Below are positions 10,404-18,691 of a stretch of DNA of 64,000 nt, one piece after another. The first letter of the stretch is position 1. The number at the start of each line of letters is the position of its first letter. Where the stretch lies: contig NZ_JABXKQ010000044.1 in NCBI RefSeq assembly GCF_017114945.1, forward strand, positions 124,001 to 188,000, read 5' to 3'. Both the position numbers and the translations under genes were made by a program. The stretch comes from Nostoc sp. JL34 (GTDB taxonomy: Bacteria > Cyanobacteriota > Cyanobacteriia > Cyanobacteriales > Nostocaceae). The notes beneath the pieces are model-generated. The model made no database searches, had not been told where the DNA came from, and saw only the letters and a list, made by a program, of their open reading frames with translations.

Positions 10404-10503
10404 TAGTCATTAGTCATTGGTCATTAGTCATTGGTCAAAAAATAAGGAATAATAACCATATACCAGGGACTAATGACAACTGACAAAGGACAAATGACTA
10501 ATG
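10403..10503. repeat. STRR heptamer arrays between clpX and the hydrolase gene
   Basis: One block (10405-10437) has alternating TCATTAG and TCATTGG units. A second block in the opposite orientation (about 10468-10503, CTAATGA/GACAAATGA) runs up to and includes the start codon of the next gene. The two blocks could pair as a long imperfect hairpin and so may also terminate clpX transcription. Confidence 0.75.
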
Positions 10504-11421
10504 CCTTATATTAATGTTCGTGGCGTTGAGCATTACTACGAATGGGTGAAAAAACCATCCGGTTCTCTGGTAAAACCAGTGATGGTTTTCATGCACGGTT
10601 GGGCTGGTTCGGCTAGGTATTGGCAAAATACTGCTGATGTTTTATCAGAACAATTTGATTGTTTACTCTACGATTTGCGCGGATTTGGTCGTTCTGCTGG
10701 AAAGCCAACCATAGCCAAAGCAAGTGAAGCTGTTGCTGAATCTGATTCCCCGCAGGAAGAATCAGAGGCAATTAAAGAGCTAACCTATGAGTTAGAGGAA
10801 TACGCTGATGATTTGGCAGCTTTGTTAGATGGGTTGCATATTCAGCGTGTTTATATTCATGCTCATTCAATGGGTGCTTCTGTTGCTACTTTATTTTTTA
10901 ACCGCTATTCCCAACGAGTGGAACGAGGAATTTTAACTTGTAGCGGCATTTTCGAGTACGATGAAAAATCCTTTAATGCTTTTCATAAATTTGGTGGCTA
11001 TGTAGTGAAATTCCGTCCCAAATGGTTAAGCAAAATTCCATTTGTTGACCGGATGTTTATGGCTAGATTTTTATATAGTTCCATACCACATTCTGAGCGG
11101 CAAGCTTTTTTACAAGATTTTCTCGAAGCAGATTACGATGCAGCTATAGGGACAATTTTTACTTCAGTCAGTAAGGCTCAAGCTGAAGTAATGCCGCAAG
11201 AGTTTGCCAAGCTGACAGTGCCAACTCTACTCGTAGCAGGGGAGTATGACAAGATTATTCCAGCCGAAATGGGGCGTCAAGCAGCGGCACTGAGTGACAA
11301 AGTGGAATTTGTGATGATTCCCAACACAGCGCATTTCCCAATGTTGGAAGATGTACCAACTTATCTGCAACGGGTACAAGAGTTTTTGCAAATTAACACG
11401 CCAAAACCACAAGTGGGATAA
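10501..11421 (+). CDS. alpha/beta hydrolase
   Basis: A 306-residue alpha/beta-hydrolase fold protein. An oxyanion-type HGWAGSARYW stretch is at residues 32-41. The nucleophile is S123 in AHSMGAS, an acid residue lies in AGEYDKII, and the catalytic His is in NTAHFPML near the C-terminus. A Ser/Glu-rich insertion at about residues 70-98 is longer than in most relatives. The substrate is unknown. The ATG sits in the last unit of a heptamer repeat array with no ribosome-binding site beyond it, so the repeats supply the 5' untranslated region. Confidence 0.88.
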   Translation: MPYINVRGVEHYYEWVKKPSGSLVKPVMVFMHGWAGSARYWQNTADVLSEQFDCLLYDLRGFGRSAGKPTIAKASEAVAESDSPQEESEAIKELTYELEEYADDLAALLDGLHIQRVYIHAHSMGASVATLFFNRYSQRVERGILTCSGIFEYDEKSFNAFHKFGGYVVKFRPKWLSKIPFVDRMFMARFLYSSIPHSERQAFLQDFLEADYDAAIGTIFTSVSKAQAEVMPQEFAKLTVPTLLVAGEYDKIIPAEMGRQAAALSDKVEFVMIPNTAHFPMLEDVPTYLQRVQEFLQINTPKPQVG

Positions 11422-11436
11422 CTGAATAGTGGTTTT

Positions 11437-12633
11437 TTAAACAGTTAAGTGTACCTGTGTGATACCTTGACGCATTTTATATTGGCGCTTTAACCAAGAC
11501 TTTTGAATTGTTTTACCGAGCAAGGGAGCAAGTTGAATTAACAGCGAACGCAGCAGTGTATTTTTTCGCAGTTGTTCACCTTGTTTAGCTTCCTCTAACT
11601 GGAGTTGCTGGGCGCGGATAATTTCTGGCTCACGTTCCGTTTGGATGTGCGATAATGCCATGTCAATATCCTGGTGTCCAGCTTCTTTTTGCAACAACGG
11701 TACAAGATGATTAGCGGCGACAATCACATCACGCAATGCGAGATTAATTCCTTGAGCGCGGACGGGAGACATTGGGTGTGCAGCGTCACCTAAAAGCAAT
11801 ACCCCTGGTGCGTGCCATTGTGGACAATAACCAACCACAACAGACAGCCGAATGGGGGATTCGATAGTGTCTGCATGATTACGGAAATGGTCTGCTAGCC
11901 ATGAGGGTGATAGTGAGGCAAAAATCTCTGCCCAGTTGGCTTGCTTGGAGTCAGTATTTTCGGTTGCCGACATTATCCAAGCCAGATGCAGTTTTCCTGA
12001 TTCTGCTCCGTGAAAGATGGTAAATGCGCGATCGCCATTTAAAATTGTACGAAACACATTATTATCTGCAAACTCAGGGCTGGCAGCAAGTTTAAACCAA
12101 AGAATATCAATATTTTTAGGCTGACGCACCAATTCCAATCCTATCCGTTGTCGCACAAGGGAATTTCGACCATCTGCCCCAATTACTAAGTCAGCAGCAA
12201 ATTCTCTCCCATCGCTCAGTACTACACCTGCGACACGTTGATTACTCCACAGCAAATCCTTGACAGGAACACCCTGGATAAATTCAAACCCATCATTGGC
12301 TTGAGCTTCCGAAATCAGTGCTTTGAGCAGTGGTGGTTGTGAAACCAGTGTACAGGGTTGGGTTACCCCCATTGGTTCATCAACTCGAAACAACTGCTTG
12401 TCCCCGATAATGAATTCCCATGCGTCGAGTTGTCGATGGGGAATATCCTCCAACAACGCCGATAGACCCATTTCCTTTAGGGCATCTAAACCACTAGGCA
12501 TTAATCCTTCACCGCGAAATACACGATGAGAGTCTTTTGCTGCTTCAATTAACGTTACAGCAATACCACGTTTGCCAAGGAGCAGGGCAAGGGTTACACC
12601 TGTTGGGCCTGCGCCCACAATCAAAATCTGCAC
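11437..12633 (-). CDS. FAD-dependent monooxygenase
   Basis: A 398-residue group A flavin monooxygenase. The FAD dinucleotide fold GAGPTGVTLALLLGKRG starts at residue 7, a GADGRNS motif is mid-protein, and the second FAD motif GDAAHPMSP is in the C-terminal half. These enzymes hydroxylate aromatic or lipophilic compounds using NAD(P)H and oxygen; the substrate cannot be read from the sequence. Immediately upstream on the same strand is a GntR regulator (57-base gap), which suggests local control. Confidence 0.9.
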   Translation of the reverse strand: MQILIVGAGPTGVTLALLLGKRGIAVTLIEAAKDSHRVFRGEGLMPSGLDALKEMGLSALLEDIPHRQLDAWEFIIGDKQLFRVDEPMGVTQPCTLVSQPPLLKALISEAQANDGFEFIQGVPVKDLLWSNQRVAGVVLSDGREFAADLVIGADGRNSLVRQRIGLELVRQPKNIDILWFKLAASPEFADNNVFRTILNGDRAFTIFHGAESGKLHLAWIMSATENTDSKQANWAEIFASLSPSWLADHFRNHADTIESPIRLSVVVGYCPQWHAPGVLLLGDAAHPMSPVRAQGINLALRDVIVAANHLVPLLQKEAGHQDIDMALSHIQTEREPEIIRAQQLQLEEAKQGEQLRKNTLLRSLLIQLAPLLGKTIQKSWLKRQYKMRQGITQVHLTV

Positions 12634-12690
12634 TATCCCATCCCTCCTGTATCAGTTGCTCTCAAAGATGTTGGTAGAATTATCTTGAGA

Positions 12691-13680
12691 TTAACTTAAA
12701 CCCAGTTCTCGTTTTAGCAAGTTAATCGAGTTAGCGCCGATATAATTTTCAACCTTAATCAGCTTTGGTGGACGAATAATATCTTCATCAGATGCGTGTA
12801 CAGCTGCTTGCACTGCCGCAAAACTGGCTTGGTCGCTGATGATGACCTCAGCCCGCTTAACCATAGCCTGAAGTTTATAAGCATCTTTTGGTTGCGAAGT
12901 CATCACCAGTAGTTCATCACCTCGCAAACCGTGGAGGATGACTTCTGCTGCTCGTGCAATCCCGGAACTAAGGCTAACTATCCCAACACAGTTTTCTTTT
13001 GGTAGGGTTTTCAAGAAGTTGAGTTCTTTGGTGTAGTCGTATATATCTAGAGGAATCACCCGTGCAGCTTTTGGAGCTGCGATCGCTTCCACATTACTGA
13101 TAAAATACCGACTTGTAACTACTGTCGCAGAGGTAGTTTTATCTAACACAGCTGTTAATTCTTCCATTGCTACCAACTGCACTGGAATTTTTAGTGATCG
13201 TTCTAATTCATACACCATCAACTCACCAGCACCCATATCATAAGATGGAACTGCAACCAGTACCCGCGCACTACAACGCAAGCGCCAGTCAATTTCCGCT
13301 AAAAATAGCTCTCTGGCTTGATTCAGTGAGCATCCTTGGGAAAGCAGCTCGTCAAGTGCTTGCTGGACAACTTGATATGCATCAGGATTTTGTTTGAGAA
13401 TTGGTGATTGTAGTCTGCTACCGCCCTCATGACCTTGAGCGCGAACATAAATACCCGAACCAGCCATACTTTCAACAAATCCGTCTTCCTCCAGTTGACG
13501 GTAAACTTTACTAATGGTGTTACGGTGTAACCCCGTTTGCATTGCCAGCGCCCGTGTGCTTGGCAATTTGTAAGCAGGGGGATATTGCCGAGAAGCGATC
13601 GCAAATCGAATTTGATTAAACAGCTGGGTTGATGCGGGAATTTCGCTGTCTGGCTGAATACGGAATTGAATCATCACCAA
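12691..13680 (-). CDS. GntR-family transcriptional regulator
   Basis: A 329-residue regulator. The N-terminal winged helix-turn-helix (about residues 10-75) has the GntR signature: LPSTRALAMQTGLHRNTISK, then VYRQLEEDGFVESMAGSGIYV. The C-terminal 240 residues are not an aminotransferase (MocR) domain and lack a PLP lysine block. They look like a two-lobed ligand-binding fold similar to other short cyanobacterial GntR proteins. It probably controls the downstream FAD monooxygenase. Known relatives respond to small metabolites; the ligand here is unknown. Confidence 0.88.
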   Translation of the reverse strand: MVMIQFRIQPDSEIPASTQLFNQIRFAIASRQYPPAYKLPSTRALAMQTGLHRNTISKVYRQLEEDGFVESMAGSGIYVRAQGHEGGSRLQSPILKQNPDAYQVVQQALDELLSQGCSLNQARELFLAEIDWRLRCSARVLVAVPSYDMGAGELMVYELERSLKIPVQLVAMEELTAVLDKTTSATVVTSRYFISNVEAIAAPKAARVIPLDIYDYTKELNFLKTLPKENCVGIVSLSSGIARAAEVILHGLRGDELLVMTSQPKDAYKLQAMVKRAEVIISDQASFAAVQAAVHASDEDIIRPPKLIKVENYIGANSINLLKRELGLS

Positions 13681-13687
13681 ACCTCCT

Positions 13688-13780
13688 GAATACTAAGTGC
13701 TAATGAGTGCTGAGTTCTGAGTGCTAGTTTTGAGTATTAAGTGTTGCTTTTATACTCAGCACTTTTAACTCAGCACCTTT
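13688..13780. repeat. STRR array (AGTGCTGAGT type), inverted halves
   Basis: Variants of the heptamer-like units GTGCTAA/GAGTGCT/TGAGTTC on one side and ACTCAGCAC units on the other. The two halves are complementary and could fold into a long imperfect hairpin just upstream of the GntR gene. Confidence 0.6.
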
Positions 13781-13964
13781 GTAGTGATGAGTTGCATTTA
13801 CTACAGATCAAATATGTTATTTACATATAAAGTTTTTCTGAGAGAAATTTCTAATGCGCTCACTATTGGTAATTGATAATTTAATTTAGAAAAAACCTGG
13901 GCATACTGGCATAGTTATATCAAATAAACACACGGCTAATCACATAGCACTGGTAAAAATTATT

Positions 13965-14705
13965 ATGACAGAGCAAGCAACAACTACCACAACGGTTAAT
14001 CTTTTGCAAGATAATATTCAAGTGTCTGCATATCTTGCAGAGCCAAAAGAATCTGGTTCTTACCCAGGAGTTGTAGTATTACAAGAAATTTTTGGTATCA
14101 ACGTTCACATTCGGGAAGTTACAGAACGGATTGCCAAACTTGGGTATGTAGCGATCGCGCCTGCGCTTTTTCAACGTCAAGCTCCTGGTTTTGAAACTGG
14201 ATATACACCCGAAGATATTGAAACGGGCAGAAACTACGCCATGCAAACTCAAGCATCTGAGTTATTGAGCGATATTCAACTAGCAATTGACTACCTTAAA
14301 AATCTGCCTCAAGTGAAAAAAGATGGCTTTGGTTGTATTGGTTTCTGCTTTGGCGGTCATGTCGCATATCTTGCAGCCACCTTGCCAGATATTAAAGCTA
14401 CGGCTTCCTTCTACGGTGCTGGAATTACCACCCGCACACCGGGAGGTGTAGCTCCTACTGTCACCCGCACCAGAGAAATAACAGGTACTCTCTATGCCTT
14501 CTTTGGCACAGAAGATGCTAGCATCCCAGCCGAACAAGTAGATGAAATTGAAGCAGAGTTAGAAAAATATAAAATTCCTCATCGTGTGTTTCGCTACGAT
14601 GGAGCTGATCACGGATTTTTCTGTGACCATCGTGCCAGTTATAATCCTAAAGCTACGGCTGATGCTTGGGAGCAAGTACAACAACTCTTTAGTCAACTCA
14701 ACTGA
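13965..14705 (+). CDS. dienelactone hydrolase family protein
   Basis: A 246-residue alpha/beta hydrolase of the dienelactone hydrolase family. The cysteine nucleophile is C128 in GFCFGGH, preceded by E41 in LQEIFGIN. The acid is probably in FFGTEDASIP, and the His is in GADHGFFCD. Family members hydrolyse dienelactones or related esters. Many cyanobacterial copies have no known substrate. It is transcribed away from the GntR/monooxygenase pair, with about 280 AT-rich bases between them. Confidence 0.92.
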   Translation: MTEQATTTTTVNLLQDNIQVSAYLAEPKESGSYPGVVVLQEIFGINVHIREVTERIAKLGYVAIAPALFQRQAPGFETGYTPEDIETGRNYAMQTQASELLSDIQLAIDYLKNLPQVKKDGFGCIGFCFGGHVAYLAATLPDIKATASFYGAGITTRTPGGVAPTVTRTREITGTLYAFFGTEDASIPAEQVDEIEAELEKYKIPHRVFRYDGADHGFFCDHRASYNPKATADAWEQVQQLFSQLN

Positions 14706-14730
14706 AGCATACACAGCCAAGTTCGTTATT

Positions 14731-14783
14731 GCTCATTGGTCATTAGTGAATAACAAGGACAAATGACCAATGACCAATGACAA
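14731..14783. repeat. STRR heptamer array (CATTGGT/GACCAAT type)
   Basis: TCATTGGTCATTAG followed by the complementary ACAAATGACCAATGACCAATGACA block; it can fold into a hairpin between the dienelactone hydrolase and S1-domain genes. Confidence 0.7.
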
Positions 14784-14832
14784 TTTAAACTCCAGTTGCA
14801 CCATATCAAATAACAATTAATCTTCAAAAGTC

Positions 14833-15735
14833 ATGAATTCCGAATCGAAACTTTCTCAAACAGCCAATTCGCCCTTTACAATGGACGATTTTGCCAAAGC
14901 ACTAGAAAAACACGACTACCAATTTCAAAAGGGACAGATTGTACATGGCAAAGTTTTCCAACTTGACCATGATGGAGCCTATGTTGATATTGGTGGCAAG
15001 TCGTCAGCTTTTCTGCCGCGCGATGAGGCTTCTTTGAGAGCAGTTACCGATTTATCGGAGGTGCTGCCATTGCAAGAGGAAATGCAGTTTTTGATTATCC
15101 GAGATCAGGATGCAGAAGGGCAAGTTACTCTTTCTCGAAAGCAGTTGGAAATTCAGCACATCTGGGAAAAACTGACCGAAATGCAGGAGAATGCTCAGAC
15201 TGTGCAAGTACGCGTTATGGGTGTGAATAAAGGTGGTGTCACCGTCGATATTCTTTCTTTGCGGGGATTTATTCCGCGATCGCACTTGGCAGAGCGTGAT
15301 AATTTAGAAGCACTCAAAGGTCAAAATCTGACTGTGGGTTTTTTGGAAATTAATCGCAACACTAACAAACTCATCCTTTCCCAGCGTTTAGCAACTCGTT
15401 CTAGCAACTTCAGCTTGTTAGAACTAGGTCAACTGGTGGAAGGTAAAGTTACTGGCATCAAACCTTTTGGTGTGTTTGTCGATTTAAGTGGGATGAGCGC
15501 CTTGCTTCATATCAAGCAGGTAAGCCAGAAATTCATTGAATCCTTAGAAAAAGTATTTCAAGTTGGTCAGCCAATTAAAGCTGTAATTATTGACTTGGAT
15601 GAGGGTAAAGGGCGGGTTGCTCTTTCTACCAGAGTTTTGGAAAACTTCCCTGGCGAAGTGCTAGAAAATTTTGATGAGGTGATGGCTTCAGCTGAGGCGC
15701 GTGCCAATAGAGCTAATAACAAAGCATCTGAATAG
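14833..15735 (+). CDS. rps1b: S1 RNA-binding domain protein (30S ribosomal protein S1 homologue)
   Basis: 300 residues with three S1 repeats. The first is near residues 34-103 (GQIVHGKVFQLDHDGAYVDI), a weaker second is near 118-186, and a canonical third (VEGKVTGIKPFGVFVDLSG) is at about 201-270. Cyanobacteria carry short S1 proteins (about 300-350 residues) instead of the six-repeat form; this is the divergent second type, often called Rps1b or Nbp1. It is expected to bind pyrimidine-rich mRNA leaders and help translation initiation. It appears to be a single-gene unit with heptamer repeats before it and a hairpin after it. Confidence 0.88.
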   Translation: MNSESKLSQTANSPFTMDDFAKALEKHDYQFQKGQIVHGKVFQLDHDGAYVDIGGKSSAFLPRDEASLRAVTDLSEVLPLQEEMQFLIIRDQDAEGQVTLSRKQLEIQHIWEKLTEMQENAQTVQVRVMGVNKGGVTVDILSLRGFIPRSHLAERDNLEALKGQNLTVGFLEINRNTNKLILSQRLATRSSNFSLLELGQLVEGKVTGIKPFGVFVDLSGMSALLHIKQVSQKFIESLEKVFQVGQPIKAVIIDLDEGKGRVALSTRVLENFPGEVLENFDEVMASAEARANRANNKASE

Positions 15736-15861
15736 TTTGGAGGTGGGCTGCTTACACAAAATATAAATAGTACAATCGCACCTGCGGTATATGGGATTAA
15801 TCAGTGAATAGCACCCAAAAATTGATCAATAATCCAAGCAAGTTGTGGGTTATTTTATTAC

Positions 15862-15891
15862 TCCCCCTGCATCTTTGTAGATGTAGGGGGA
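15862..15891. terminator. hairpin after rps1b (copy 1 of a palindrome)
   Basis: CCCCCTGCATCT pairs with AGATGTAGGGGG around a TTTGT loop, then ATTAAAAATT. It lies 127 bases after the rps1b stop. A close relative of this palindrome occurs at 17591-17619. Confidence 0.55.
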
Positions 15892-16175
15892 TTAAAAATT
15901 AGAAAAACTTTTCCCAGACTCCTTTCTAGGCTCTGACTAGAAATGCGGTAATACAAGAATTTCAGTCAACTTCAGATGACTTTCGCTATCAGCCGCAGAA
16001 TTTATTCTGAGGCAAACATCTAGGCAATACCAAAATTCTGCAATATGTCTTTTGCAAAAATATTTTGTGTTATGGTGAGAAGCTTACCTATTGTGAGTTG
16101 AATCGTTTGAGTTCAAAAACGCTACGATTTACCGCAAAACTGCACTGTATTAAATTATCTACCTGACAATTATTT

Positions 16176-17264
16176 ATGAATGTTAGTACCGAGCCAAAAC
16201 TGATTCATCAGAAAATATATGCGAAAGAATTACGTTCTCTGATGCCACCTGAAGCATTTATCCCCGATCCAAGTAAGTTAATTATCTTGTTCATTAATCT
16301 GGCAATTTTGATACTAGGTTGGATGATAGCAGCGCGGTTAGATTGTTGGTCGCCATACCTTTTATGGCTTTATGTACCTTTAAGCATAATTATGGGCAAT
16401 AGCGTCGTTGTCTTACTATTTAGCACCCACGATTTGATGCATGGTAGCGTAATTAAAAATCCTCGATTAATCTATATCATTGGTCTTCTAGGGCTAACAA
16501 TGTTGTGGATGCCACCAACGTTATGGAAAGCAGTTCATAACCGGGTACATCATAATCACACTAATGATTTGAGCGACCCAGATCGCAATTACTTATATGA
16601 ACAATCTTCAACCTGGGGAAAATGGATTCAGGACTTATTCGTGCCTTCAACTGAAGTCAATCCTGTATGGTTGATAGTGGGAATGACTTCTGCTTGGGGA
16701 GTACATACTTTTCGCAATCTGACATCTGTGCTATTTTTCAATCATGAATCCGTCGATTATGTTCCCGCTTCATTTACAGTCAGTGCGAAAGATCGTCGAG
16801 CGATCGCAGGGGAATTATTGATGATGATCATGATTCATCTGAGTATCCTAATCTATCTCCAATTTGAACCCATAAAACTTATACTTGGTTACTTTTTACC
16901 GATTGCAATTGGTTATGCTGGAGTAATTTTTTATATTTATACAAATCATTTACTTTGTCGGATGACCAGCGTTAACGATCCACTGATTAATAGTATGTCT
17001 CTCCGGGTTTATAAAATATTTGACCTGTTGCATTTAAATTTTTCTCACCACACTGAACATCACATTTTTCCAGGAATGAACTCTGACTATTATGTTATGG
17101 TTAGGAATTTGTTAGAAACTCACTATTCTGAAAGCTTTAATTTATTGGATGCTGGGGAAGCTTGGTATTTGCTGTTGAAAACTCCCCGGCATTATAAAGA
17201 TGAAAATACTCTTACAGATTGGTCAGGGAAAAAGTCTGTTCCCTGTCCTACAAGCGACAATTAA
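16176..17264 (+). CDS. membrane fatty acid desaturase
   Basis: A 362-residue integral-membrane di-iron desaturase. All three histidine boxes are present: HDLMH (residues 85-89), HNRVHH (121-126) and HHTEHH (about 291-296). Hydrophobic segments at about 35-52, 66-83, 100-112, 213-226 and 230-252 fit a four-helix membrane core. The box pattern does not match DesA, DesB or DesC in full, so the acyl chain position is not assigned; a ketolase or hydroxylase-like role is also possible. A strong terminator follows the gene. Confidence 0.85.
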   Translation: MNVSTEPKLIHQKIYAKELRSLMPPEAFIPDPSKLIILFINLAILILGWMIAARLDCWSPYLLWLYVPLSIIMGNSVVVLLFSTHDLMHGSVIKNPRLIYIIGLLGLTMLWMPPTLWKAVHNRVHHNHTNDLSDPDRNYLYEQSSTWGKWIQDLFVPSTEVNPVWLIVGMTSAWGVHTFRNLTSVLFFNHESVDYVPASFTVSAKDRRAIAGELLMMIMIHLSILIYLQFEPIKLILGYFLPIAIGYAGVIFYIYTNHLLCRMTSVNDPLINSMSLRVYKIFDLLHLNFSHHTEHHIFPGMNSDYYVMVRNLLETHYSESFNLLDAGEAWYLLLKTPRHYKDENTLTDWSGKKSVPCPTSDN

Positions 17265-17289
17265 AAAGCTGACTTTTCACGCTATCTGG

Positions 17290-17320
17290 AAAATCTCTCT
17301 CCTAGAAGGAGAGAGATTTT
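17290..17320 (+). terminator. rho-independent terminator of the desaturase gene
   Basis: A perfect 14-bp stem (AAAATCTCTCTCCT / AGGAGAGAGATTTT) with a three-base loop, 25 bases after the stop codon, followed by GAATTTTT. Confidence 0.85.
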
Positions 17321-17415
17321 GAATTTTTCCCCTCCTTCTCGCTTTGGGAAGGAGGTTAGGTTTTTTGTGGGTTTCTTAGTTATGACGCAGAACGCCCACT
17401 ATAGGCATAGATGAG

Positions 17416-17571
17416 ATGAATTCACCCACAGGTGAGCAAGTAGCACTAATTCGGATAACTTTAGAGGGCAGGAAAATGAACTATCCTGACCGATACGACC
17501 AGGAGAACCCGCTGAACTTGCACAAGGCTAAGATGTCGCTTGAACAAGCTATTGACTTTTTGAGCCAGTAA
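17416..17571 (+). CDS. small hypothetical protein (51 residues)
   Basis: ATG at 17416 to TAA at 17569-17571. The translation (MNSPTGEQVALIRITLEGRK, then MNYPDRYDQE…IDFLSQ) is polar, with an amphipathic C-terminal helix, and has amino acid use typical of a real protein. No ribosome-binding site is clear. It lies alone between the desaturase terminator and a second palindrome that could terminate it. I recognise no family. It might be a small regulator, or the remnant of a larger gene. Confidence 0.4.
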   Translation: MNSPTGEQVALIRITLEGRKMNYPDRYDQENPLNLHKAKMSLEQAIDFLSQ

Positions 17572-17590
17572 AACTAATGGCATTACTCTA

Positions 17591-17619
17591 TCCCCTGCAT
17601 CTACAAAGATATGGGGGAT
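17591..17619. terminator. hairpin (copy 2 of the CCCCTGCATCT palindrome)
   Basis: CCCCTGCATCT and AGATATGGGG around an ACAA loop, followed by ATAATTTTTAG. It lies 20 bases after the small ORF, and sequence and structure match the palindrome at 15862. Confidence 0.5.
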
Positions 17620-17711
17620 AATTTTTAGAGTATTAAAATAAATAAGGTGTGACTATATATCGAGCATTTTGACAACTATAAACGCTGTAACTATTCAATT
17701 TAGGTATTTAT

Positions 17712-18587
17712 ATGTTTCTGGTAACTGGAGCAACGGGAGGAATTGGTCGCAGAGTTGTGCGACTCCTACGCCAACGAGAACAGTCTGTGCGGGCATTTGT
17801 CCGCCTTAACTCGCGCTACAGTGAGTTAGAACATCGGGGTGCAGAAATTTTCATCGGTGACTTGCTAGAAGAAAAAGATATCCAGAAAGCTAGTCGGGGT
17901 ATCAAGTATATTATCAGCGCCCACGGTTCTGATAGCGATGCCCTATCTTTAGATTACCGGGCCAATATTGAACTCATCGACCAGGCGAAAGCTAATGGCG
18001 TAGAGCATTTTGTCTTCATTTCCGTACTAGGAGCCGATCGCGGTTATGAAGACGCTCCCGTTTTCAAAGCCAAACGAGCAGTAGAGCGATATTTGGCAGC
18101 TAGTGGCTTAAATTACACTATTTTGCGCCCAGCTGGATTAGCATCTAACTTGCTACCACTAGTAGAACGATTTCGGGAAACAGGATTGTATCTGCTTGTT
18201 GGCGATCGCAAAAACCGTACTTCAATTGTCAGTACCGATGATTTGGCAAGGATAGTGGTGGATTCTGTGACAGTTGAAGGCGCTCGCAACCAGATTTTAC
18301 CCGTCGGAGGGCCGGAGATTTTATTGCGAGAAGATATTCCCCGGATTTTTGGTCGGATCTTCACCAAAGAACCAGTAATAATTAACTCACCACTATTTGT
18401 GATTGATGGGTTGCAAAGTGGATTGGGTTTATTTAATCCCCAAATCCAAAAAGCTTTGGGAACTTATCGCACATTGCTAGCAAATGAATTTTTCTGTACC
18501 AAAGATGAAATTGCCAATTTAGAAGCGATTTTTAACTTCCAATTGGAGACATTAGAAAGTTTTTTGCGGCGTTATCTAGCAGTTTGA
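17712..18587 (+). CDS. NAD(P)-binding atypical SDR (Ycf39/NmrA-like)
   Basis: A 291-residue Rossmann-fold protein with the nucleotide motif TGATGGIGRR at residues 5-14 and the atypical-SDR pattern of Ycf39 and NmrA relatives. It has FVFISVLGADRG where an active-site Ser would be, and LNYTILRPAGL as the conserved NYTxxRPxG block. Cyanobacterial relatives act in chlorophyll-protein assembly or quinone biosynthesis, but the specific role here is not determinable. A heptamer array separates it from the downstream hlyD-type gene. Confidence 0.85.
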   Translation: MFLVTGATGGIGRRVVRLLRQREQSVRAFVRLNSRYSELEHRGAEIFIGDLLEEKDIQKASRGIKYIISAHGSDSDALSLDYRANIELIDQAKANGVEHFVFISVLGADRGYEDAPVFKAKRAVERYLAASGLNYTILRPAGLASNLLPLVERFRETGLYLLVGDRKNRTSIVSTDDLARIVVDSVTVEGARNQILPVGGPEILLREDIPRIFGRIFTKEPVIINSPLFVIDGLQSGLGLFNPQIQKALGTYRTLLANEFFCTKDEIANLEAIFNFQLETLESFLRRYLAV

Positions 18588-18590
18588 AGA

Positions 18591-18687
18591 GTCATTGGTC
18601 ATTAGTCATTGGTCACTAGTGAATAACAAAAGATAAATGACAAATGACAAAGGATAAATGACAAAGGATAAATGACAAAGGACAAAA
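18591..18687. repeat. STRR array with a 14-bp tandem unit
   Basis: TCATTGG/TCATTAG units, then three near-identical copies of a 14-bp unit (AAATGACAAAGGAT) at about 18643-18684, ending just before the ATG of the next gene. Confidence 0.75.
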
Positions 18688-18691
18688 ATAT

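Noticed and set aside
10403..10503. Possible CRISPR array
   Set aside because: Units are seven bases with no spacers; they are STRR-type heptamers. No cas genes are in the window.
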